Origin: Parachlamydiaceae bacterium
GTDB lineage: Bacteria > Chlamydiota > Chlamydiia > Chlamydiales > Parachlamydiaceae
NCBI GenBank assembly: GCA_013817115.1
Contig: JACDDG010000155.1
Location: 1 to 5,625 of the forward strand
Direction of reading: 5' to 3'
DNA length: 5,625 bases
The position numbers and the translations under genes are program-made. The notes under the pieces were generated by a model. That model ran no database searches and was not told the origin of the DNA. It was given only the letters and a program-made list of their open reading frames with translations. Below, piece by piece: positions 1-5,625 of this stretch. How positions within the stretch are numbered: position 1 is the stretch's first letter; every line of letters starts with the position of its first letter.

Positions 1-9
1 GACTGCGTG

Positions 10-306
10 CTATTTGACGAATTTTTCATCAACAGTAAACTCTCCATAATCCTTGCCTTCATGGTTCTTAATATACTCTCGAATCATATCATCGGTAATA
101 TCGCCAGCACTGAAAGCCGCATAACCGATCGCCCAGAAATGCTGCCCCCAATACTTTTTCCCCAACTGCGGAAATTCCTCTTGTATGCGCCTTGATGACC
201 GGCCTTTTATGGACTTCATAATATTTGACACCGACAAACTTGGAGGATACGAAATATACAAGTGAACATGATCAGCACCTATACTAAAAGTAGGCTTATT
301 CCCCAA
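10..306 (-). pseudogene. tnpA: IS200/IS605-family TnpA transposase, N-terminally truncated remnant
   Basis: This is the C-terminal two thirds of a Y1-type HUH single-strand transposase, which cuts and rejoins single-stranded IS ends. Seen directly: the HUH motif in ADHVHL (His13 and His15 of the 98-residue reading), the following helix with KSIKGRSSRR, the KKYWGQHFWAIGY block, and the catalytic tyrosine in REYIKNHE (Tyr78). The natural stop (TAG) is at 10-12. Family members carry about 50 more residues before the HUH motif, including a conserved HFVW-like strand. These are absent: the frame stays open upstream to about 417, but its translation there does not resemble TnpA. The only initiator near the homology edge is a TTG at 306. 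I read it as an element broken near position 300, with catalytic residues intact but the fold incomplete. No tnpB is visible; the element's right end would lie before position 1. Confidence 0.85.
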
Positions 307-496
307 AGCATGGACGAATAGCCGTGAAAATCCTTCTAACGTGAGGAAGGTTGCGATAACAAATAAGATTACTTGAATTCTAAGAAGAGCATATTGGCTT
401 TCATTATCAAAAGCATTTCAAAAACTAAAATTGTACCATCTTATTAAAAAGAATATTAGCTGGCATGTAATCAAACTTTGGTGCAGGAGAGTTACG

Positions 497-574
497 ATGA
501 AAGATATCCCCCAATTCTTTTTCATGACCTTAAAGATTGAATCTCAAATGGATACTTGCGAACAAATATTTTGA
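497..574 (+). CDS. possible 25-aa ORF or gene remnant
   Basis: An ATG at 497 follows AGGAGA (485-490) with a 6-nt gap, better than many chance ORFs have. The product begins MKDIPQFFFMTLKIE and stops at 572-574. Just before the stop, a neighbouring frame continues openly to a TAA after the TATAAT box, so it could be the start of a frameshifted gene. I do not recognise the peptide. It could equally be chance in AT-rich DNA. Confidence 0.2.
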   Translation: MKDIPQFFFMTLKIESQMDTCEQIF

Positions 575-613
575 AAGTATTTTTCTGCAAATCAAGCAAT
601 TATTTAGCTTGCA

Positions 614-619
614 TATAAT
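614..619 (+). promoter_or_regulatory. candidate -10 box (TATAAT) upstream of the U-box gene
   Basis: A perfect TATAAT lies about 108 nt before the ATG at 727. The hexamer 17 nt upstream (ATCAAG, 591-596) is a poor -35, so this is a weak call supported only by the -10 match and its position at the head of a probable two-gene operon. Confidence 0.3.
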
Positions 620-726
620 TTCTTTATGATTCATATTCACCTTACCCAACAAAAAGGAATGCCGAATAAACTCCAACAGGAATTTTGCGGTCAGACCTCT
701 TAACGAACTTTTAAAAAAGGATTCAG

Positions 727-1662
727 ATGAATGTCAATAACCATGGGTCTCAACAGCAAAACAACCAATCTTACAACAATCTTTTGCAACGACAGGCAGA
801 AGAAATTGCTATGAAAACTGCCAAGTTAGAAAAGAAACATGAATTAGAAAGAAAAGTGGCTTCAACGTTCTATGAAAAAGAGAATAATCCGGATTTAGGA
901 ATTTACATGCCCTTTAATGTATATGAGCAAAAAGTATCTGCATTAGGGGTCACAAAATACCTTTTCGAACGCGGTATTTGCAAATATGCCAAGGACTTCG
1001 GCATCCCATTAGCCTGCTCCGCCGTTACATTTGTGGCCCTTCCTATAATTTCAGGTGCAACAGCTGCTGCTAAAGGGATTTGCGGCGTATTGAACGGAAT
1101 TTGGAATTTTTACAAAAAAATTGTCGAATGGGCCTGGGATCCGACAGTGCATAAACGTGGCCAATGTGTTGATGATGACGGCGTGAAAATGTTTGATTTG
1201 GAAGGAAACCCAATCATGTCATCGACCTGTAATAGGGAAACGACCACAATTTTTATGATTTTCGGAGGGGCCATTTTAGTCAAGAATATTGGTCAAGCTG
1301 TAGTAGACATTTTTCATAAATACCAGAACACTCAATCCCTTACAAAAATCGTATTCGAAGATTTTTACGATTGGCAACATACAAAGATTAATGAAATACG
1401 GATTACATTTTCAATCCCTGTTCAAATGAAAGGAGATCAAGTGATTTCTAGATATAAATGTGCGATTTCGAAGCAACCCACAGCTTTTCCTTATAGAGAT
1501 GCACAAGGCCATTTATTTGAACACGCTCAAATCGTTAATCATCTTGTTCACTTCTCTACCTGCCCTGTTAACGGACATCCTTTAGAAACTAAGACTTTGT
1601 TTTTTGATTGTCTTACCTATGAAATCATAAGGGGGAGAATCGATGAATTATCTTCAAAATGA
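727..1662 (+). CDS. membrane-associated protein with C-terminal U-box-like domain (putative E3 ubiquitin ligase)
   Basis: A 311-aa protein. AAAGGA (716-721) precedes the ATG, and an in-frame TAA at 712-714 rules out a longer N-terminus. Residues 1-20 are Asn/Gln-rich and 20-50 form a charged, probably helical stretch. Two hydrophobic regions, about 91-128 and 173-195, flank a polar stretch containing Cys147 and Cys168. Residues about 240-306 resemble a U-box: Y243-K-C-A-I-S, PY then G261-H-L-F-E265, I269 followed by HL, CP at 279-280, PL at 285-286, and a final hydrophobic helix Y298-EIIRGRI. This spacing matches the U-box pattern, a RING-like fold stabilised without zinc that binds ubiquitin E2 enzymes. 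U-box effectors are known in amoeba-associated bacteria (Legionella LubX, GobX). It overlaps the next gene by 20 nt. Secretion and ligase activity are inferred. A degenerate RING/SP-RING is the main alternative, since the full zinc-ligand set is missing. Confidence 0.72.
   Translation: MNVNNHGSQQQNNQSYNNLLQRQAEEIAMKTAKLEKKHELERKVASTFYEKENNPDLGIYMPFNVYEQKVSALGVTKYLFERGICKYAKDFGIPLACSAVTFVALPIISGATAAAKGICGVLNGIWNFYKKIVEWAWDPTVHKRGQCVDDDGVKMFDLEGNPIMSSTCNRETTTIFMIFGGAILVKNIGQAVVDIFHKYQNTQSLTKIVFEDFYDWQHTKINEIRITFSIPVQMKGDQVISRYKCAISKQPTAFPYRDAQGHLFEHAQIVNHLVHFSTCPVNGHPLETKTLFFDCLTYEIIRGRIDELSSK
1629..1642 (+). promoter_or_regulatory. strong internal ribosome binding site inside the U-box gene
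   Basis: AAGGGGGAGA (1629-1638) lies inside the last codons of the U-box gene, with GGAG ending 5 nt before the ATG at 1643. It fixes the start of the overlapping 159-aa gene and suggests that both proteins are made from one mRNA with coupled translation. Confidence 0.7.
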
Positions 1663-2122
1663 ACATATTGTGCCGCAACTTTTAAATTTTGCTTATAAAA
1701 ATTCAATTGCCAAAGTTTTTATAGCAATAAGTGCCGTTTGGCTCGGCAGAAAGGTCGCAAAAGGAATTCAAAATATTAATCCCCTTCAGACAATTCAAAA
1801 TTGGCAGCCAGTACTGCCCCAATCAATTCTTGAAATCTTTAGAAAGATGTACGCTTTATATTCCTATATATGCCCGGAAGGAAGCACGAGGAGACGTTTG
1901 GTGTCTGTCATTATGATTGAAAACGGCCCGCTCGCATTTCAAATTAGTATAGGACACCTTTTTTATACCACAGCTGCTCCACCATGGATTTCATTTTCAA
2001 GAAAAGTTTTTGCTGCTGGAATAGAGTCTATTTTGATTAGTGTGATAATTGATACCATCAAGAAAATCACCTCGAAATTTTTTATTTCGCCTGTCAGGGA
2101 ATTTATTCAACCCGTGGCTTAA
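1643..2122 (+). CDS. hypothetical hydrophobic protein, translationally coupled to the U-box gene
   Basis: A 159-aa protein I do not recognise. It starts inside the end of the U-box gene in another frame, behind a strong ribosome binding site, and stops with TAA at 2120-2122. Two hydrophobic segments are visible: about residues 21-36 (KVFIAISAVWLG) and 122-140 (VFAAGIESILISVIIDTI), with a weaker one around 95-113. Both strong segments are followed by lysine-rich stretches. Between them lies a short basic patch, STRRR (81-85), followed by a hydrophobic strand. There is no cleavable signal peptide pattern. The overlap and the shared membrane character suggest it works with the U-box protein, for example as a membrane partner or chaperone-like companion; this is inference only. 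An inverted repeat with a T run follows 23 nt after the stop, so it is probably the last gene of its transcript. Confidence 0.65.
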   Translation: MNYLQNEHIVPQLLNFAYKNSIAKVFIAISAVWLGRKVAKGIQNINPLQTIQNWQPVLPQSILEIFRKMYALYSYICPEGSTRRRLVSVIMIENGPLAFQISIGHLFYTTAAPPWISFSRKVFAAGIESILISVIIDTIKKITSKFFISPVREFIQPVA

Positions 2123-2144
2123 GGCAAAAATTGATTTGTTACTT

Positions 2145-2242
2145 GGTTTGCACAAATACGTATGTTGGGAGCTTCTTCTGTTAAAGCTTCGCATGCCATA
2201 AGGGGCCCCTTTGGGGTCATTTTGTGCAAACCTAATTTTTTT
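2145..2242 (+). terminator. large inverted repeat with inner GC hairpin and T7 run (terminator or attenuator)
   Basis: The 12-bp arms GGTTTGCACAAA (2145-2156) and TTTGTGCAAACC (2221-2232) are perfect complements and are followed by seven T (2236-2242), as in an intrinsic terminator. The 64-nt interior contains a 12-bp palindrome, AAGGGGCCCCTT (2200-2211). Its C4 can instead pair with the downstream G4 to give GGCCCC-TTT-GGGGTC (2204-2218), so two inner structures compete. It probably ends the U-box operon. The long structured interior is more than a simple terminator needs, so a regulatory leader for the BTB gene 26 nt downstream is possible. Confidence 0.6.
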
Positions 2243-2268
2243 AGCTAGTACATAAAAGAAGGAAAATT

Positions 2269-4725
2269 ATGTCTATAGAAATTAGTTATATGAGAAATGC
2301 TATTAACGATTTAATCGTGAATCCACTAGAAGATTATGATGCTCTTCGCTCAAAATATGCCTGGCGTGCCAGCTACTGGAAGCAAATTCCCATTTTTGGC
2401 CAAATCCTGAATGGTTTTTTTGATTGTAATTCTACGAAAGCTCCAATTTGCGAGCCCCTCGCTAACGAAGCTAATCCAAAATTAGATGCTACTATTTGGA
2501 AACTCAAGCAAGCTATTGATGCGAATAAAAAGGCCATCTTCTCTGATTGCCAAATAGTTCGCTCTTTGATCCAATTGTCTGTCGTTTTTAAAAAATCTAT
2601 TGTTCGTTTTCGACAGGATCCTACGGACCCATACTTTAATGAACCTTCAACTAGCGATGATAGTCGTTTTAGAAATATAGAAGAAAAGATTCAAAGCACC
2701 TCTGTAAAGACACAGCGTCTATATAGAAAAATTCTCTTGTTTGAGACCTATGTCTATGAAAACAGCTCTGTTTGCTTGTTGCCAAATGGGCAAACGTTAC
2801 CCCATATTTTTAAGAATGAATTTGAATGGAAATACTATATTAAAAAGGCTGTGCGTAACAAAAATGTGCATTTATGTAAATCCTGTTGGGCTCAAAGAGA
2901 TAAGCTAAAAATAGAGCTCTCGACTTTTGAGCCAATTGATCTTTTTAAAATTAGTTGCCTATTAGATGACCCGAAAATTTTTGCTTATAGCTTTAGCCTA
3001 CTAAAACTAGATGACTTAAAGAGAATTCTCCAGCAAGAACATTTCTCCTTAGAGAGTTATTTTGATCAACCTACTGCCGATGGATTTATTGTTAAATTTG
3101 AAGATGGTTTATCCACTAAACAATATTCTTTGAGCCTCAAAGTTTTAGCTGCACGCTCTGACTATTTTTTGCCGTATTTTTACAAACGTTTCAGTGATAA
3201 TTCTTCCATTATTCAAGTAGAAGATTGTTCAAGTGTCGAGCAGGTTTTGCGTTTTATCTATTCCGGGAAAATCATGATCAATCTAGAAAACTGGAAGTCA
3301 ATATACTCGTTAAGTCAATATCTTTGCATTTCTGAGCTGACCAATCAGTGTACTCAATGGGCCCAAAATAATCAAATTGATCCTTCTACAAACGAAGGTT
3401 TCTCTCTCTGGCGTGAAGATCTTCTGCCCTATCTCCCAGAATGGGTCTATGGATCAGCAGATATAATTAAGACTCCCCACAATTTTCTATTTTTAAGTGA
3501 AGTTCTACAGAAGCTTGGACCAGTAATCATTGAAAAGTGTGCTGAAAAAGAAAAAAAACAATTTTTACAAATCTTGAGTCGCCAGTTTAAGGGGATTATC
3601 AATGGGAATTGCCCTACTGTCCAAATCTTAAAACAAGGAATTTCACATCCTATCATGGGCAAAGCTGTCGAATTTCCGACTCACATCAAATTAATTTTTG
3701 TATTTTTTGAGGAACGGATAGATCAATTTAATTGCTTCTTAGAAAATGAGAGTAAAATTAGCAAGGAAGAGTTTTTCCTCCAATTTAACCCATTAAAAAA
3801 AGTGGCTGAAAACTGGCAAATTCTTTTGGATATTTCTCATAAACCTATTTTAGACTATGATGATTCCTTGGCACTTTGTACTTGTAGTATCAATCTGCCA
3901 CAATTCAATGATGGCATTTATACTCAATATCCTTCAATAACAAGAAGTCTACAATTAATTGTTCGGAACATTGCAAAGAATGTTATAGAAAAGCAGTATG
4001 ATTCGACCTCTGAAGCATATCGGAATTTCTGCAATAAACTCAAAATTGAAATATTGCCCCCGCAAACAGTCCAAATATGCATAGAACAGCACGTCTTGGA
4101 GGTTGTGGAATCATTTAAGAAAGAAATCTCTGACCTATTCCAAATAATACAGGGGGGACTAAGTCCTGTCTTAAACAAAAGTATTTTAGACAAATTTTTC
4201 AGCCATTTGGAAAAAGAAATAGCTGTCTTTAACACTGCTATGGAATTGGCACATCAAGATTTTGGGCTGCAATTTCAAAAGATTACATTACAGAATTTAA
4301 TGGTTCAATTTTCTGATTTGCAAGAGATGATACAAATAATGGGTAAAATTGAAGAAATGATATTAATTGATGAGATTGATTTGAAAATCAGTCTTTTAAA
4401 TGACATAGCAAAACAACTTCTTCCATTTGAGGAAACTCGTATCATTTGGGAAAAATATCCTCGCCTTGAGGTTGCTATCGAGCGTATTATAGGGACCCTT
4501 ACCCAAGCAGCTTTTTCCAATTATCGTTTTGAAATGGTTAGAACTACTCAAAACGAAAGTAAGTTTGCATCTGACCAGCAAAGACAAGCAGCAATTACTA
4601 ATGCCGCTCAACTGCTCTCTCTTAAATTAGGGCACAAGAATTTCGACGTGGTGATTGAACCAGATGTTAGCAATGATCGTTTATTTGCAGAATCCCTAGC
4701 ACGTCGCATCAGGGACGAAGACTAA
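2269..4725 (+). CDS. large BTB/POZ-domain protein (putative host ubiquitin-ligase adaptor)
   Basis: An 818-aa protein starting at ATG 2269 behind AGAAGGA (2257-2263, 5-nt gap). The BTB domain spans about residues 267-365: ADGFIVKFEDG as the first strand, then the signature VLAARSDYF (292-300, matching vLaarS.yF), FSDNSSIIQVEDCSS, VLRFIYSGKI (326-335, the L.fiYtG pattern), and a helix ending YLCISELTNQC (351-361). BTB domains dimerise and commonly dock substrates onto Cullin-3 ligases. Residues 1-266 hold a polar N-terminus, helices, and a Cys-containing patch (C169, C203, C206). Residues 370-818 are mostly predicted helical, with coiled-coil-like stretches near 605-625 and 680-715, and have no kelch, MATH or ankyrin repeats that I can see. 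No signal peptide is evident. Expanded BTB families are known in Parachlamydiaceae. A Cullin-3 role and secretion are inferred; the flanks are unassigned. Confidence 0.8.
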   Translation: MSIEISYMRNAINDLIVNPLEDYDALRSKYAWRASYWKQIPIFGQILNGFFDCNSTKAPICEPLANEANPKLDATIWKLKQAIDANKKAIFSDCQIVRSLIQLSVVFKKSIVRFRQDPTDPYFNEPSTSDDSRFRNIEEKIQSTSVKTQRLYRKILLFETYVYENSSVCLLPNGQTLPHIFKNEFEWKYYIKKAVRNKNVHLCKSCWAQRDKLKIELSTFEPIDLFKISCLLDDPKIFAYSFSLLKLDDLKRILQQEHFSLESYFDQPTADGFIVKFEDGLSTKQYSLSLKVLAARSDYFLPYFYKRFSDNSSIIQVEDCSSVEQVLRFIYSGKIMINLENWKSIYSLSQYLCISELTNQCTQWAQNNQIDPSTNEGFSLWREDLLPYLPEWVYGSADIIKTPHNFLFLSEVLQKLGPVIIEKCAEKEKKQFLQILSRQFKGIINGNCPTVQILKQGISHPIMGKAVEFPTHIKLIFVFFEERIDQFNCFLENESKISKEEFFLQFNPLKKVAENWQILLDISHKPILDYDDSLALCTCSINLPQFNDGIYTQYPSITRSLQLIVRNIAKNVIEKQYDSTSEAYRNFCNKLKIEILPPQTVQICIEQHVLEVVESFKKEISDLFQIIQGGLSPVLNKSILDKFFSHLEKEIAVFNTAMELAHQDFGLQFQKITLQNLMVQFSDLQEMIQIMGKIEEMILIDEIDLKISLLNDIAKQLLPFEETRIIWEKYPRLEVAIERIIGTLTQAAFSNYRFEMVRTTQNESKFASDQQRQAAITNAAQLLSLKLGHKNFDVVIEPDVSNDRLFAESLARRIRDED

Positions 4726-4745
4726 TTCGTATTATGCTTTAAAAC

Positions 4746-4800
4746 AATGAATGTTGTAGCCTCCATGCGTAAGAAGCGCTACAACATTCATTACATTTTT
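4746..4800 (+). terminator. intrinsic terminator after the BTB gene
   Basis: AATGAATGTTGTAGC (4746-4760) pairs perfectly with GCTACAACATTCATT (4778-4792) across a 17-nt loop, giving a 15-bp stem. A T5 run follows at 4796-4800. It begins 20 nt after the BTB stop codon. On the other strand the stem is followed by only four T, so function is mainly forward. Confidence 0.75.
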
Positions 4801-4832
4801 GGTAAGTCTTTAGTAGCACTTTAGAAAAATTC

Positions 4833-4838
4833 TATAAT
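4833..4838 (+). promoter_or_regulatory. candidate -10 box (TATAAT)
   Basis: A perfect TATAAT lies in AT-rich DNA just after the BTB terminator. The -35 candidate 17 nt upstream (TTAGTA, 4810-4815) matches only partly. It could drive the small gene starting at 4978, but AT-rich background makes chance matches likely. Confidence 0.2.
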
Positions 4839-4977
4839 ACTAAAAAAATTCTAAATTAGTCCCGTATTAAGTATTAAAAAAGAAACTGTTTTTTTTAAAT
4901 TACTGATATTAGTGAACTCTAGTCATTTCATGGAAATTTTTGGAGAGTAGATGCTATTATTTCTGTGAAGGATTCCC

Positions 4978-5185
4978 ATGGAATCAGGTTTTACAGCTGA
5001 GGAATATTTTTTGTTCGAACATGCTTGTAATCTAGAAGGCCAAAAGGTGATCCTAAACGATCCTAAAAACAAAAAGCGAACTAATTGCTGAAATTATCAA
5101 TGAAATAATAGAGACGAGATTTCTCAAGACTGAAGCTTATAAGGAGGAGATGAAACTCGGGACGCAAGGTCCCCACAACGGCTAA
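4978..5185 (+). pseudogene. small frameshifted hypothetical gene
   Basis: ATG 4978 follows GAAGGA (4967-4972) with a 5-nt gap, a convincing start. The first frame gives 37 aa beginning MESGFTAEEYFLFEHACNLE and stops at TGA 5089-5091. Before that stop, a frame displaced by one base opens (from 5057) and runs on as ELIAEIINEIIETRF and then KTEAYKEEMKLG to TAA 5183-5185. Both parts have protein-like composition, and the second is a strongly helical, charged peptide. One base change near the A-rich tract at 5066-5075 would join them into about 68 residues. I do not recognise the family. Either it is a recently broken gene, a programmed frameshift or a sequencing error in a homopolymer. Confidence 0.45.
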
Positions 5186-5378
5186 AAAACATTGCGTTTT
5201 TTAAATGTATGATAACAAAACAAGTTTAAGAACAGCTTAAAGATGTTCCAAAGCAGTCCATTTTTTGGTAAATGAAGACAATCATCTCCCACTTATCAAT
5301 TGCTTACTGTGATAGATTAGAATGATACATGATTGAAGTCATTTACACAAACTGTAGACTCCCACATGGAAAGTGGTT
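5186..5378. other. AT-rich spacer, nothing recognisable
   Basis: Neither strand gives an ORF of note, and no strong hairpin or repeat is visible. It lies between the small frameshifted gene and the decayed 3' cluster, and is probably degraded sequence. Confidence 0.4.
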
Positions 5379-5502
5379 TTAATTTTTTTGTCTAGCTTTC
5401 TCCTGTGCAATTCTTGCCACAAAATCTATTGATTGATTATTCTACTTTCATTTGTTCTATACTGTTCGCTTGTGCATTTTTAAATTCTAGCATTTTTTCC
5501 AA
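5379..5502 (-). pseudogene. possible decayed small minus-strand gene
   Basis: On the minus strand AGGAGG (5513-5508) lies 5 nt before a TTG at 5502-5500. The frame reads LEKMLEFKNAQANSIEQMKVE and stops at 5439-5437. A frame displaced by one base then continues NNQSIDFVARIAQEKARQKN to a TAA at 5381-5379. Both pieces are charged and helix-like, and joining them gives about 40 residues. It could be the 3' tail of a longer lost gene, since the first frame stays open upstream until near 5540. I recognise no family. Chance is a real alternative in such short AT-rich frames. Confidence 0.3.
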
Positions 5503-5524
5503 TATTTCCTCCTTTGATTTGCAG

Positions 5525-5625
5525 ATGTTAATTCTAACTCAATTAAATTTCCAAGAATTTCATTCCGCAAAACAAGTTTGCCGACGTTGGAATGTTATTT
5601 TAGGAAATCCTGTTCTATATTGCAA
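5525..5625 (+). CDS. F-box-like protein, N-terminal part (runs off window end)
   Basis: The frame from ATG 5525 reads MLILTQLNFQEFHSAKQVC and then RRWNVILGNPVLYC to the window edge (33 codons). It matches the second half of the F-box: IL-x-x-L, a helix with A-K-Q-V-C-R-R-W, then a hydrophobic pair and N-P-x-L-Y, where the family has dp.LW. F-boxes bind SKP1 to recruit substrates to Cullin-1 ligases. No ribosome binding site precedes this ATG; the upstream DNA is pyrimidine-rich. The proline-containing first part of an F-box (LP.E-like) is absent in this frame, but IFPPLI appears just upstream in another frame (5502-5519). One extra base near 5519 would give PPLILQMLILTQLN, a better F-box. So the 5' end is either frameshifted or starts unusually. 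Context with U-box and BTB genes supports the call. Confidence 0.55.
   Translation, partial: MLILTQLNFQEFHSAKQVCRRWNVILGNPVLYC

Larger units (their letters stand above)
307..726. other. 420-nt region without a convincing gene
   Basis: This stretch separates the broken transposase from the U-box gene. On the minus strand the TnpA frame stays open to about 417 but without family similarity, so the insertion break is probably near its left edge. On the + strand there is only a 25-codon ORF with a good ribosome binding site (497-574) and a TATAAT hexamer at 614-619. I see no tRNA, no strong inverted repeat and no repeat array. The region may be decayed coding sequence plus the leader of the downstream gene. 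Confidence 0.5.

Noticed and set aside
1997..2194. A minus-strand open frame of 65 codons across the end of the 159-aa gene and the inverted repeat.
   Set aside because: It is mostly antisense to a better-supported gene, has Ser/Arg/Asn-rich noise-like composition, and runs into the structured terminator.
2161..2222. Possible tRNA or small structured RNA within the large inverted repeat.
   Set aside because: There is no cloverleaf, anticodon arm or conserved T-loop sequence; the pairing fits a terminator or attenuator better.
3924..4611. Several minus-strand open frames of 70-100 codons within the BTB gene.
   Set aside because: They are antisense shadows of an 818-codon gene, with no ribosome binding sites or recognisable domains.
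4820..4855. An imperfect inverted repeat, TTTAGAA...TTCTAAA, with similar A-rich tracts.
   Set aside because: The arms are only 7 bp and AT-only apart from one G/C pair, so chance is likely in this composition.
4874..4898. A run of A followed by a run of T that could form a hairpin.
   Set aside because: The stem is purely A/T, so it is too weak to call a terminator, and the well-formed one lies just upstream.
5490..5527. A pyrimidine-rich tract ending in GCAG directly before an ATG, resembling a eukaryotic intron acceptor.
   Set aside because: The rest of the window has bacterial ribosome binding sites, overlapping genes and terminators. The tract is more simply explained by the reverse complement of an AGGAGG site and AT-rich decay.

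Overview
The window is AT-rich and bacterial, with close gene packing and Shine-Dalgarno sequences in front of the main genes, yet it encodes protein modules typical of eukaryotic ubiquitin ligases. A U-box-like domain, a BTB/POZ domain and the C-terminal half of an F-box all lie on the + strand within 5.6 kb. This mix is best known from amoeba-associated chlamydiae (Parachlamydiaceae such as Protochlamydia, Parachlamydia and Neochlamydia), where ubiquitination-related gene families are greatly expanded. That assignment is an inference from content and style; no marker gene is present.

Layout. Positions 10-306 (minus) hold the C-terminal part of an IS200/IS605 TnpA transposase that has lost its N-terminal third. 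Positions 307-726 have no convincing gene, only a tiny ORF with a good ribosome binding site and a TATAAT box. Positions 727-1662 encode a 311-aa protein with a polar N-terminus, two hydrophobic segments and a C-terminal U-box-like domain. A 159-aa hydrophobic protein of unknown function (1643-2122) overlaps it by 20 nt and is probably translationally coupled. Positions 2145-2242 form a large inverted repeat with a GC-rich inner hairpin and a T7 run, a terminator or attenuator. Positions 2269-4725 encode an 818-aa protein with a central BTB domain, followed by a 15-bp perfect-stem terminator (4746-4800).

The 3' end is decayed. It holds a small frameshifted gene (4978-5185), a possible small minus-strand gene remnant with its own frameshift (5379-5502), and an F-box reading frame that runs off the window end (5525-5625), perhaps also damaged at its 5' side.

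Taken together this looks like an accessory locus of host-directed, eukaryotic-like genes. A plausible reading (inference) is that the U-box protein and its coupled partner act at a membrane, while the BTB and F-box proteins are adaptors for host Cullin-3 and SKP1/Cullin-1 ligases. Secretion into the host is assumed from what is known of such families, not shown by the sequence.
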